Origin: UQRS01 sp050946935
GTDB taxonomy: Bacteria > Bacillota > Clostridia > Oscillospirales > Acutalibacteraceae
Length of the DNA: 64,000 bases
Direction of reading: 5' to 3'
Assembly (NCBI GenBank): GCA_050946935.1
Contig: JBMNVR010000003.1
Location: forward strand, 1-64,000
Shown here: positions 51,641-60,920 of the stretch, in pieces
Layout of the letters: each line of letters opens with the position of its first letter
How positions within the stretch are numbered: position 1 is the stretch's first letter
Translations under genes and position numbers: made by a program
The notes under the pieces: model-generated
What the model was told of the DNA's origin: nothing
Databases searched by the model: none
The model's input: the letters and a program-made list of their open reading frames with translations, nothing else

Positions 51641-52873
51641 ATGCGATATGATGTTTTGATTCTCGGCGGCGGGGCTGCGGGTATGGCGGCCGCTTTGGCG
51701 GCGGCCGAAGCGGCGCCGGACGCCAAAATCGCCGTGGTGGAGAAAAACGACCGCGTTGGCAAAAAGCTGGCCACCACCGGGAACGGACGCTGTAACATCA
51801 CCAACCGGGAATTGTCTCTTTCTCATTTTCACGGGGGAGAGGCAGATTTTATCCGACCGGCGCTGGAAACATACAACCTTGCAAACACGCTGAAATTTTT
51901 TGACAGCCTGGGCGTGCCGGTGCGGTTTGACGAGCGGGGGAGGGGGTATCCCTGCTCTTTGCAGGCTTCGTCGGTTGTGGACGCGCTGCGCTTTAAGCTG
52001 GAGGAATGCGGCGTGACGCTGCTTTGCGGCCGTCCGGTTACCGCGCTGCATCCCGGGTTTGCAGTCGACACGTCGGAAGGCATACTGACCGCCGCCCGCC
52101 TGATCGCAGCCTGCGGAGGTCGAGCTGCGCCGAAGACCGGCAGTGATGGGCAAGCACGGCTGCTGGGCGCGTTCGGCCATCGTGTGACCGGGACCTGTCC
52201 CGCCATTGTGCCTCTGCGGACCGAGACCGCGAGTATCCGTCCGCTCAAGGGCGTGAAGGTGCAGGGGGTCGTTCGGCTGAGGCTGAACGGCCGGGTGGTT
52301 CGTACGGCGGAGGGAGAGATTCTGTTTACCGATTACGGTGTGTCCGGTCCGCCGGTGCTGGATGTCTCCCGCGCGGCGGCGGCCGGGTTGGAGGCGAACC
52401 GTCGTCCGGAGCTTTCCCTCGATCTTTTGCCGGGAGAGACGGCCGAAACCATAGAACGGCAGATTCTTCGCCGGGCCGCCGCCTTTCCGGGCCGGCCGCT
52501 GGGCGAACTGTTTTGCGGTCTGCTGCATAAGCGGCTGGGCCTTGTGATTGTGAAAGAGGCCGGCCGCTCGGTCAACGACCTGTGCGGTGGCATAACCCGG
52601 CCGGAGGCGGCGCGGATGGCCCGGCTGCTGTGCGGCTTTTTGCTGCGGGTGACCGGCACGGCCGGCTTTGCCAATGCGCAGACGACGGCCGGCGGCCTTT
52701 GTGTGGACGATTTCTCTCCCGACACGCTGGAATCCCGGCTTTGCCCCGGCCTCTACGCCGTGGGGGAGGCGCTGGATGTTGACGGCGACTGCGGCGGCTA
52801 TAACCTCCAGTGGGCGTGGAGCAGCGGCCGCCTGGCCGGCCGTTCGGCAGCGGAAAGCCTGCACTTGCGGTGA
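51641..52873 (+). CDS. BaiN/HI0933-family FAD-dependent oxidoreductase
   Basis: The 410-residue flavoprotein has an N-terminal dinucleotide fold DVLILGGGAAGMAAALAAAE. KNDRVGKKLATTGNGRCNIT, the family hallmark, follows, then GKLxxT-type GRAAPKTGSDGQARLLGAFGH-like sequence, LFTDYGVSGPPVLDVSR and a C-terminal FAD-contacting GLYAVGEALDVDGDCGGYN. The family (HI0933, also named BaiN-like) is widespread; its physiological substrate is generally unknown. Probably monocistronic. Confidence 0.92.
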   Translation: MRYDVLILGGGAAGMAAALAAAEAAPDAKIAVVEKNDRVGKKLATTGNGRCNITNRELSLSHFHGGEADFIRPALETYNLANTLKFFDSLGVPVRFDERGRGYPCSLQASSVVDALRFKLEECGVTLLCGRPVTALHPGFAVDTSEGILTAARLIAACGGRAAPKTGSDGQARLLGAFGHRVTGTCPAIVPLRTETASIRPLKGVKVQGVVRLRLNGRVVRTAEGEILFTDYGVSGPPVLDVSRAAAAGLEANRRPELSLDLLPGETAETIERQILRRAAAFPGRPLGELFCGLLHKRLGLVIVKEAGRSVNDLCGGITRPEAARMARLLCGFLLRVTGTAGFANAQTTAGGLCVDDFSPDTLESRLCPGLYAVGEALDVDGDCGGYNLQWAWSSGRLAGRSAAESLHLR

Positions 52874-52918
52874 TGGTGGGTATCTCTCTCGTTCAGTGAA
52901 ATACATAAAGTAAAGGCG

Positions 52919-52959
52919 AACCGCCCCGATATACAGTAACGTATACCGGGGCGGTTTTG
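52919..52959. terminator. Terminator after the flavoprotein gene
   Basis: AACCGCCCCG and CGGGGCGGTT around a 21-base loop, then TTG; also usable for the decayed gene on the minus strand. Confidence 0.75.
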
Positions 52960-53009
52960 TAACGGATATGACCGACCAAGGCCGCACTCCGTCCGTGTCG
53001 CGGCGCGGT

Positions 53010-53450
53010 CCATGTAGATTTGCTGTACCGCGCGGATGACGTTTTTTCTGTGACCTTCTTAAAAATGCGGGAAAATAGCAGCCGCTGATGTATGCCCGGC
53101 CAGCTCGTCCACCCGAATCTCCGTTCGCAATGATCGCGGATGTACGCCGGCGTGTTTTGCACCACCGGCCGGCCGCCGCTCATTTTGATAAAATTCTTTG
53201 GTGCGTCCGCGTCATGCAGGGAGAGAGATACTGACAAGCGACGTGGATGAAGTTGCCGCTTTTGGCGAGATCCTGGTGCAGGGCAGGCGGCAGAAAAACA
53301 CAGTTGTAAATGGTCAGCGGCACATCCCTTGTCCGATACCAACTGATGCGGCACAAAGGCATTGAGGATTATAAAATCCCCCTTCTGTACCGGGACATTT
53401 TCTCCACCGGTATGGTGGACGAACCGATCTTTACAGGATCGGCGCGTTTT
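53010..53450 (-). pseudogene. Decayed AraC-family regulator
   Basis: Minus-strand reading gives HTGGENVPVQKGDFIILNAF then VPHQLVSDKG (AraC cupin sensor). In other frames it gives FIHVACQYLS, then IRVDELAGHTSAAA and LFSRIFKKVTEKTSSA (helix-turn-helix). At least three frame changes and a missing linker are needed, so it cannot encode a working protein. It was recognised by combining frames; no intact frame exists in 52960-53460. Confidence 0.65.
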
Positions 53451-53538
53451 TATGCATGAGGGTGCAGCATTATTTGAAATTTTTTTCTTTTTAATGGCAA
53501 TATATTACATTATGACAAATAATAGCAACGCAACTGCA

Positions 53539-53566
53539 TTGACATATGAACAAAAAGGTATAAAAT
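53539..53566 (+). promoter_or_regulatory. Distal promoter of the secreted-protein gene
   Basis: TTGACA, 16 bases, TAAAAT, about 190 bases upstream of the start codon. Confidence 0.6.
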
Positions 53567-53592
53567 AAACACGTCAATATGTACACATAGCG

Positions 53593-53621
53593 TTCATAAT
53601 TAGTAATTATTTTAGTATAAT
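53593..53621 (+). promoter_or_regulatory. Proximal promoter of the secreted-protein gene
   Basis: TTCATA, 17 bases and perfect TATAAT; leaves an untranslated leader of about 130 bases. Confidence 0.55.
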
Positions 53622-53758
53622 TAAAACATTTTTGGCTTGGCAACAATGGAGCGGTTATCAAATTCGGCCGTAAAACCCTTGCTTTATCTGGAGGAGACGG
53701 TCAATTGAATTGCCGCAAAAGCGGAGATAATCAAATGATGAAAAAGGAGAAATGAATC

Positions 53759-56659
53759 ATGCACAAATTTATCAGAAAAGCGATTTCGGTTGTCTTGATG
53801 CTGGCACTTGTAACGGCCAACCTTGCTTCGGTTGCAACCTTTACCGCGTTCGCGGCCGATGCTCCGATTCTGGATTTCCGATTCACAGACGGTTCTCTTG
53901 CCGATGAATCGGGAGAATACACACTGGTCTCCGCCGACGCCGCCGCATCCGATGGTGTAAAAGATGTGAACGGCGCCGTCTCCTATACCGGCGTTCGCAA
54001 CAGCTCCTGGCAGAATCCTAATCTAAATCTGTATATGGATATTTCAAACGTTGCGTGCCTGGATGAATTAGGGGACGATATTACTATTTCTTTCTGGGTA
54101 AAGCCAACCTCTTATGCGAATTGTTTGCTGGGGGCTTATGTGCCGGATGCCGATACCTCGGTTGACAATCATAATGGCTATTGGTTTATAAAAGCGAGCT
54201 CTGATGCCTATCTCGCTGCGGAATGCCGTGCCTACGATGCTTCTTCAAATGGTGCGGTTCTCTCGACCGCTGAGGGTTTAAGCCTGAACGAGTGGAACAT
54301 GGTCACTATTACGCAGCAGACGAAGGAGGGTAAGCTTGTTTCTTCTCTGTATCTTAACGGGAAAATTGCTGTAACCTCTGATACGCCTGCTTCCTATGCC
54401 AGTGTTTTCAAAAATGGACAGTACCTGACCCTTGGTTCCTCTGTTGGTTGGAACGACTCGTCCTGTAGCGGTACATATGATTCATTTTCTATATATAATT
54501 ACGCTGTCAGCAGCGAAGCGGTTGCCGCCGAATATATGGAGAATATGGTTTCTGATGAGATCGTTGTAACTTCTGTGGTTGATACGTTCAAATTTGATAT
54601 GGAATTCGGCGATTCCTGTGCAAATTACATCGACCAGCTTCCTGACACAGTTACAGTAAATCTGAGTGACGGAAATACCGCTGCCGCCGATGTTTCCTGG
54701 AATACCGGCTCCCTCTCGAACACCGCCGGCACGCATGAGATTTTTGGCAGCATTACCGTCCCGGATCATCCTGAATATATGATTATGGCCAGTGCAAAGG
54801 CCGAATTTAACATCGCCGCACAGCCGGATAATATCGTTTATTTGTCGGACCTTACTTATATCGACTCTAAGTTTGCTTGGAACACCGCTTATATTGACAA
54901 GGGGCAGGGTTCGGACAACCTGGCGCTGTATGTTGATGGTGAATATACATATTTTGCTAAGGGTGTAGGTGCAAATGCCGGAAAATACACCGGTCAGACT
55001 TATCTTACTTATAACATTCCTGAAAATGCTTACACCTTTGAGGCGTATGTAGGCAACACCTATATAAACGGTCCCGGTACTGCCTGTTACTTTGCCGTTG
55101 CGCTTGACGGTGTGGACGTAACTCCGGATGCTCTTAAGAATACGGGGCATTACAGCGGAGACCCTGCTTCTCATCTCGTTTTAAATGTTGTCGGCAAGAA
55201 AACAATTACCATTTATTACGATACCCATACTAACGGAAACGCTGATGCGAACTCGACGTATGCCGACGCAAAGTTTACCCTGACCGATGGATCCATTGAG
55301 CTTCCTGAAATCGTAGCGATTAACGAGAATATTGAGGATATCGATATAGCTTTCGGCGACAGCTATATGAATCATTTGGATATGTTGCCAAAGACTATCA
55401 GCGTTCAATTGGACAATGGTGAAGTCGGTTTTGCCGACGTCTCCTGGAACACCTCATCGCTCGGCAACACCCCCGGGAGCTATACGGCGACCGGCACGCT
55501 TACCAGCCTTGATTATCTTGTCGCTGAGGGGATTCAGGCTACTGCTGTTTTTAACGTCGGGGAACAGCCGGAGAACATCGTGTATTTGTCCGATATTAAC
55601 TATGAGACGTTTTCCAAGGCTGAAAGCACAGCTTCTTGGGACGCACTGTTTTTAGACGTCGAGCAGGACAGCGGGAATCTCGCTCTCTATGTCGACGGTA
55701 AATATACCTATTTTACAAAGAGTATCGCCACGAACGGATCAAGCTCTACCGGAGACAACCCTTCTTATGTAACATACAGTATCCCTGACAATGCGACGTC
55801 GTTTGAAGCGTATTTCGGCAACACCAAATCCGGAAATTGGGGCGGGGCGGTATTGCCGGCGATAGAGATTGACGGCGAATTGCTTTCTCTTGAAAATCTT
55901 TCTGACGCGGGCTATCAACCGTCAGATTCAAAAACGGATGCTTATCACGCTGTCATTGATGTCACCGGTAAGAAAACCATTACTCTTTGGTTTAATACGT
56001 TAGGTTTTGACGGTGGAGCGAACGCCGCGTATCTCGACGCTAAGTTTATCATCGGCAACACCCCGGCCGACTACACCGCGGTGGACGCGGCCCTTGACAA
56101 GGCTGCCGCTCTGACCGAGGGAGACTACACCGAAGCCTCCTGGGCGAAGCTGCAGACGGCGGTGAACGCGGTGGTGCGCGACCTCACAGCCAGCGAGCAG
56201 GCGACGGTCGACGGCTATGCCGCCGCGATCGAGGCGGCTATCCTCGCTCTCGTACCCGCGTCGGCCGAGATGGAGCTGACCATCGGCGCCGGTATGGTGA
56301 CCGCTGCGGCCGAGGGCAAGTACGACATCACCTGGAACGCACGGATTCTTCTCCCCGACGACAAGCTTGCTGAGGACATCAACGCGGCCGGTGTGAAATT
56401 CAAGAACTACGGCGTCTACTACGCGACCGGCAAAGATGTGCTGGACGACTACAAAAACGCCTCAGCCGATCAGATCCGCAAGATTGTCTTTAACGAGGGT
56501 GAGGATGTGGATGTCTACACCTCCTACGGCTTCCGGCTGAAGAATGTGGTGGAAAACCGTGTACGCGCGGCCATGTTCTACATCGAGTATGAGCTGAACG
56601 GACAGAGCTATATCCTGCTCAGCACGGTCGATGAGGTGGTTGCCGTCATCGCGGCGTAA
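53759..56659 (+). CDS. Giant secreted LamG/Big4/NPCBM-like protein with shared C-terminal module
   Basis: The 966-residue exported protein has a signal peptide (1-~34, ending AFAADA) and a LamG/concanavalin-like domain (about 35-265). Two alternating pairs of a Big_4 Ig-like domain (about 268-355 and 515-600; FGDS-MNHLDMLP, VSWNT) and an NPCBM-like carbohydrate-binding beta domain (about 358-510 and 602-765; VYLSDLTY, ALYVDGEYTYF) follow. After a FIVAR-like helical linker (about 770-830) comes a C-terminal ~130-residue domain (MELTIGAGMVTAA ... YDITWNARILL ... FKNYGVYYATGKDVL ... NRVRAAMFYIEYELN). The last ~190 residues are closely matched in the next gene. No catalytic domain is evident; glycan binding at the cell surface is likely. 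AAGGAG lies upstream. Confidence 0.85.
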   Translation: MHKFIRKAISVVLMLALVTANLASVATFTAFAADAPILDFRFTDGSLADESGEYTLVSADAAASDGVKDVNGAVSYTGVRNSSWQNPNLNLYMDISNVACLDELGDDITISFWVKPTSYANCLLGAYVPDADTSVDNHNGYWFIKASSDAYLAAECRAYDASSNGAVLSTAEGLSLNEWNMVTITQQTKEGKLVSSLYLNGKIAVTSDTPASYASVFKNGQYLTLGSSVGWNDSSCSGTYDSFSIYNYAVSSEAVAAEYMENMVSDEIVVTSVVDTFKFDMEFGDSCANYIDQLPDTVTVNLSDGNTAAADVSWNTGSLSNTAGTHEIFGSITVPDHPEYMIMASAKAEFNIAAQPDNIVYLSDLTYIDSKFAWNTAYIDKGQGSDNLALYVDGEYTYFAKGVGANAGKYTGQTYLTYNIPENAYTFEAYVGNTYINGPGTACYFAVALDGVDVTPDALKNTGHYSGDPASHLVLNVVGKKTITIYYDTHTNGNADANSTYADAKFTLTDGSIELPEIVAINENIEDIDIAFGDSYMNHLDMLPKTISVQLDNGEVGFADVSWNTSSLGNTPGSYTATGTLTSLDYLVAEGIQATAVFNVGEQPENIVYLSDINYETFSKAESTASWDALFLDVEQDSGNLALYVDGKYTYFTKSIATNGSSSTGDNPSYVTYSIPDNATSFEAYFGNTKSGNWGGAVLPAIEIDGELLSLENLSDAGYQPSDSKTDAYHAVIDVTGKKTITLWFNTLGFDGGANAAYLDAKFIIGNTPADYTAVDAALDKAAALTEGDYTEASWAKLQTAVNAVVRDLTASEQATVDGYAAAIEAAILALVPASAEMELTIGAGMVTAAAEGKYDITWNARILLPDDKLAEDINAAGVKFKNYGVYYATGKDVLDDYKNASADQIRKIVFNEGEDVDVYTSYGFRLKNVVENRVRAAMFYIEYELNGQSYILLSTVDEVVAVIAA

Positions 56660-57037
56660 TTATATAAATCCTTTGGGGGGGAGATTGGCATTACGCTGAT
56701 CTTCCCCTTGCTTTTTATGCCGAAGCCCTCGCCGCCGCTTTGCATGGCAAGATATATTTAAAACGAATGCATTACGCATGCAAACCGGCCTGCTTCCCGT
56801 TTGCTGTTTTTATTTTGAACCTACCGGAAATTTAATAAAAAATGTAAAATGGCATGTGTTTTTGTTTCATATGTCGCGATTGTACAAAAATTTTTTCAAA
56901 AACGCAAAATATTTTTCTGGAGCATGTATAAATGTATGGAAATTTTTGATTCATATAGTATAATATATGTGGATCAATCCTGCTGCGGCACACATTTGTG
57001 ACGTGGCCGGATGGAATCAGAAGGAGGAAGTGTTAAT
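56660..57037. other. Intergenic region between the two giant genes
   Basis: It holds a terminator hairpin (GGGGGAGAT...ATCTTCCCC, 56676-56716, followed by TTGCTTTTT) and a -10 TATAAT at 56959-56964 with a poor -35. The next gene therefore probably has its own promoter. No gene is seen. Confidence 0.5.
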
Positions 57038-60000
57038 ATGAAAGCGAGAAAGTCTCTGGCTCTTCTGCTTGCCCTGTGTATGGTGGTTTCGATGTTCCCG
57101 ATTGCAAGTCTTTCGGCCGTCGCAGCCTCCTCTACATTGGACGAGGGAAGAATCACCTACTATGACCAGCTGTATGACTATGTGGATGTGAATAATTGCA
57201 GCTCCACCATCGGCACGGTCAGCAATCTGTTTGACAAAACGTTCAACAAGATGGAAGGAGGGTGGAGCGGTTCCTGTACCGTCGTGGTCAAAATGACCCA
57301 AGCGGTCAAGGTTACGGCCTATACCATGGCGACCAACGACGATGGTTCCTGGAACAACCGTGCACCGACAACCTGGACTGTTTCCGGTTCCAATGACGGT
57401 GCGGAATACACGGTGATCGACACGGTTACCGATCATCCGGTTCTCAATGTCAGCAATGTGTACTGGGAGGATGATCTGCGCGTCGACAATCCGGGCGAAT
57501 ACCTCTATTACAAATGGGAAATCACTGCTTGCGCCGGAACTTATTTCCAGATTGGCGAGCTGGTGCTTTCGGGTTACGACCTCACTGCGCTTACGGCGGT
57601 AGAGGCGCAGATTGACGCCCTGCCGACGACCATCACGGCGACTGAGGTAGAGGCCGTTCGTGCGGCGCGCACAGCGTATGATGCTTTGGGTGCGGTGAAG
57701 GCGTCGGTACAGAACGGGGATAAGCTGCTCACGGCAGAGGCGCAGGCCGATGCAGCTGCGGCCGAGGATGCGGAGAAAGCAAGCGCGGCGACCATTGCGA
57801 TCAACGCAATCGGTACAGTTACTTATAAGAGCAGTCCGGCGATCGCGGCGGCACAGGCCGCTTGGGACGCTTTGTCCGAAAACGATAAGACGCTTTTGGC
57901 CAGTTATGGCACCAAGCTGGAAGAAGCCAAAACCGGTTACCAGAATATCATTAACAACTTTAGCTTTACAGCTTTTGAAACCATTCCGACTAAAACGGAC
58001 GAGGAAAAAGCAAAGGTTCCGCTGAATAACTGGCTCTGGGGTATTTCCGACACTGTTTGGGCTGCGACCCGAAATGCAATGGCGGACGCCGTAAAATATC
58101 AGTATTCCAAGGGGCGGCAGGTCGACGGGGATAATAAAGGAGATTATGACTCCTGGATGAGTGACGGTCACGGCGTGAATGGCTGGTGGCACGTCAAGCT
58201 GGAGAATGCACCGGACAACTATAACAGCCAAGAATACAGAAACCGCTTCACGGTCATGGTTTCAATGTTCCCGGAAATGGCTTTTGTCTTGGATTCGGTG
58301 TTTGCACAGGAATATTATTTCCAGAGCTCCCGTGCCATTGGCGAGTGGTTTGAGTACGATGGCCGAACCTATCAGGTAATGTGGGAGCAGATTCGCTCTT
58401 ATGAAACGGTGGCCAACTATCCTTCCGATAGTCTTCCGGGCATAACTACTGCAAGCCAACACCCGGATGAGCGGCTGAACGGGGACGAGACGGCGAAGCA
58501 TATTTTCCGCTATGCGTATGCCAAATACAGCCAGGATAACCGCTGGGCCGGTTTGACCCTTGGTATCCCGCAGAGTGAATACGCGGAGGCGGTAGGGGAT
58601 AAGACCCGTGCGCAATACTATGTTGGTCCGCAGGGGAATGCTTATCTCCTGACGACGACAGATTTGATTGCTGCCGCGCCAACCGATATGACGACCGATG
58701 ATTACGGCACCGGCATGGCCGCGTCTTATTATGTCATCACCGGCGCGATGGCCGACGTCATTAAGAATACCACCAATTTCTTCAGCAAATCCGGCGATCT
58801 GGTTTCGTATAGTGCAGATAAGGTCGTCTTTGCCAACGGCGAATTGACTGCTGAAGGTTTCACGGCCTATGCTGCGGAGTCGGCTGCCGCTGTGGATGCA
58901 AAGATTGAGGCTCTCCCGGCAGCGGCAGATATTCAGGCATTCCACAAATCGGATGTCGAATCTGTTCGTGAGGCATATAACGAATTGAGCGAAGACGCGC
59001 AGGCGCTGGTGACCAAGCTGTCTGTGCTGGAGGCTGCCGAAGCGGCTATTACCAATATTTATACGAATCATCCGGCCGCGGCGGTAGAGTTGGTTCTGGC
59101 TATCCACAACGGACCGGAGGCGTCTCTGCTCGGTTCGGTCAAATCGACCATCGAGGGATATCGTGCGGCCTATACGGCGATGGACGCGGCCGCACAGGCC
59201 TGTGTCACCAATGTGGATGAACTGGAGGCTATGGAGCAGGGTCTCGCCACCGTTACCGCCAATTTCAAAAGCACTATTGATACTTGGGTTGCATCGCATT
59301 CGACCTATACTAACACCGGTTCGAACACCGTTCCATGGATGCGCTCCAGCCTGATCGGCACGGAAGGCATGAGTGCGACCGCCACGGCGATAGGCGACGA
59401 AGCCTATTATCAGTGGATGGAGAGAAACCTCTATATCGGTTTCAACAGCAACACGGGCTACGATATATGGGATGGTTTCTGTGTCGGCACGGATGCCAAA
59501 CCGAACGACAACCTGGGGAACCCGTGGGGCGACTCTCGGCAGGTCGCGTTTGTTGAGGCTGCTTTCCCTGGCATGGCGTTCACGAACGGTTATTATTTCT
59601 CTTCAAAAATTGATCGGAACGAGCCGACGCTCAGCAACACCTTCACCTATAATGGGCGGGTGTATCAGCAGTTCTGGGGCTTTGTCACTTCTTATGACGC
59701 CAGTGTAGAGATCGTGGATAAATCAACCAATGTCGATTATAAGCGTGAGGACTTTTATCCCGGTAAGGGCGCCGCGAACGAAAACAGCTTCCGGTACGCA
59801 TATGCAAAATACAATCAGGACAACAAGTGGAGCGGCGGATATCTTGGTTTGGTGAACAGCAACGTCGCTACGTCGGGCAATTATGCGTATCAGGCCGTTC
59901 TTAGTGATGATACAAGCGCTGTGCTTTTGAACACCACTGAAAAGATGGCCGCGATTACACTGGGCACCGCGGACGCGGGATATATTGACCAGCTTGCGGC

Positions 60001-60757
60001 CAACGCGGCGACGGTGGTTACCGGCGATCTGGCGGACGCCTTTATCGCTGTTTCGGACGCGGATAGAGAGAAAGCCGGTGATCTGGTCTCTGTATCGGAT
60101 ACGGAGATCGTCTTCCAGTATGGCAAGCTGACGGCTGCCGGCCTTGAGATAGACGGTGCAGATTACGCCGCGGTCGATGCGGCCCTTGAAAAGGTTGCCG
60201 CTATGACCAAGGACGATTACACCGAAGCCTCCTGGGCCAAACTGCAGACCGCGGTGGACGCGGTGGTGCGCGGGCTGAAGGCCTACGACCAGGCGACGGT
60301 CGACGGCTACGCCGTCGCGATTGAGGATGCTATGCTTCTGCTGGTTTCCAAGGCGGCTGAGATGCAGTTGACGATAGACGCCGGTATGGTGGTTTCGAAC
60401 AGCACCAACACCGACAGGTACGACATCACCTGGAACGCACATGTGTTGCTCAACGACGATAAGATCGCCGATGATATCAACGCGGCCGGTGTGAAGTTCA
60501 AGAACTATGGCGTCTACTATGCGACCGGCGCGGATGTGCTGGCCGACTACAAGAATGCCTCAGCCGATCAGATCCGTAAGATCGTCTTTGCTCAGGGCGA
60601 GAATGTGGACATTTACACCTCCTACGGCTTCCGGCTGAAGAACGTGGTGGAAAACCGCGTGCGCGCGGCCATGTTCTACATCGAGTACGAGCTGAACGGA
60701 CAGAACTACATCCTGCTCAGCACGGTCGACGAGGTGGTTGCCGTCATCGCGGCGTAA
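57038..60757 (+). CDS. Giant secreted F5/8C protein with two LGFP-like modules and shared C-terminal module
   Basis: The 1239-residue exported protein has a signal peptide (1-~30) and an F5/8 type C-like discoidin domain (about 32-180; TAYTMATNDDGSWNNRAPTT, SNDGAEYTVIDTV). Helical FIVAR-like linkers follow, then two homologous ~290-residue modules (about 300-600 and 735-1025). Each module begins with a WLWG / WMRSS stretch and contains FVEAAFPGMAF or VSMFPEMAFVLDS, a Tyr/Trp-rich middle, and an LGFP-like end (LGIPQSEYAEA, LGLVNSNVA, then VITGAMADV). The C-terminal ~190 residues match the preceding giant protein. No enzyme motif is recognised. AAGGAGG is 10 bases before ATG 57038. Confidence 0.85.
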   Translation: MKARKSLALLLALCMVVSMFPIASLSAVAASSTLDEGRITYYDQLYDYVDVNNCSSTIGTVSNLFDKTFNKMEGGWSGSCTVVVKMTQAVKVTAYTMATNDDGSWNNRAPTTWTVSGSNDGAEYTVIDTVTDHPVLNVSNVYWEDDLRVDNPGEYLYYKWEITACAGTYFQIGELVLSGYDLTALTAVEAQIDALPTTITATEVEAVRAARTAYDALGAVKASVQNGDKLLTAEAQADAAAAEDAEKASAATIAINAIGTVTYKSSPAIAAAQAAWDALSENDKTLLASYGTKLEEAKTGYQNIINNFSFTAFETIPTKTDEEKAKVPLNNWLWGISDTVWAATRNAMADAVKYQYSKGRQVDGDNKGDYDSWMSDGHGVNGWWHVKLENAPDNYNSQEYRNRFTVMVSMFPEMAFVLDSVFAQEYYFQSSRAIGEWFEYDGRTYQVMWEQIRSYETVANYPSDSLPGITTASQHPDERLNGDETAKHIFRYAYAKYSQDNRWAGLTLGIPQSEYAEAVGDKTRAQYYVGPQGNAYLLTTTDLIAAAPTDMTTDDYGTGMAASYYVITGAMADVIKNTTNFFSKSGDLVSYSADKVVFANGELTAEGFTAYAAESAAAVDAKIEALPAAADIQAFHKSDVESVREAYNELSEDAQALVTKLSVLEAAEAAITNIYTNHPAAAVELVLAIHNGPEASLLGSVKSTIEGYRAAYTAMDAAAQACVTNVDELEAMEQGLATVTANFKSTIDTWVASHSTYTNTGSNTVPWMRSSLIGTEGMSATATAIGDEAYYQWMERNLYIGFNSNTGYDIWDGFCVGTDAKPNDNLGNPWGDSRQVAFVEAAFPGMAFTNGYYFSSKIDRNEPTLSNTFTYNGRVYQQFWGFVTSYDASVEIVDKSTNVDYKREDFYPGKGAANENSFRYAYAKYNQDNKWSGGYLGLVNSNVATSGNYAYQAVLSDDTSAVLLNTTEKMAAITLGTADAGYIDQLAANAATVVTGDLADAFIAVSDADREKAGDLVSVSDTEIVFQYGKLTAAGLEIDGADYAAVDAALEKVAAMTKDDYTEASWAKLQTAVDAVVRGLKAYDQATVDGYAVAIEDAMLLLVSKAAEMQLTIDAGMVVSNSTNTDRYDITWNAHVLLNDDKIADDINAAGVKFKNYGVYYATGADVLADYKNASADQIRKIVFAQGENVDIYTSYGFRLKNVVENRVRAAMFYIEYELNGQNYILLSTVDEVVAVIAA

Positions 60758-60829
60758 GCCTTTCTGTGATTTGCGCGTAAAAAGGTTGGCCGCAAGGCGG
60801 CCGGCTGATAATAGCAACGGTTAAAAACC

Positions 60830-60874
60830 AACCCCGCCCCCGTCCATTTGAAACAGACGGGGGCGGGGTTTTCT
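60830..60874 (+). terminator. Terminator after the second giant gene
   Basis: AACCCCGCCCCCGTC and GACGGGGGCGGGGTT, then TTCT; very stable stem. Confidence 0.9.
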
Positions 60875-60920
60875 GTACGGCAGATACCGTGTAAAAGTTG
60901 ATTCAACACATAAGGGATAC

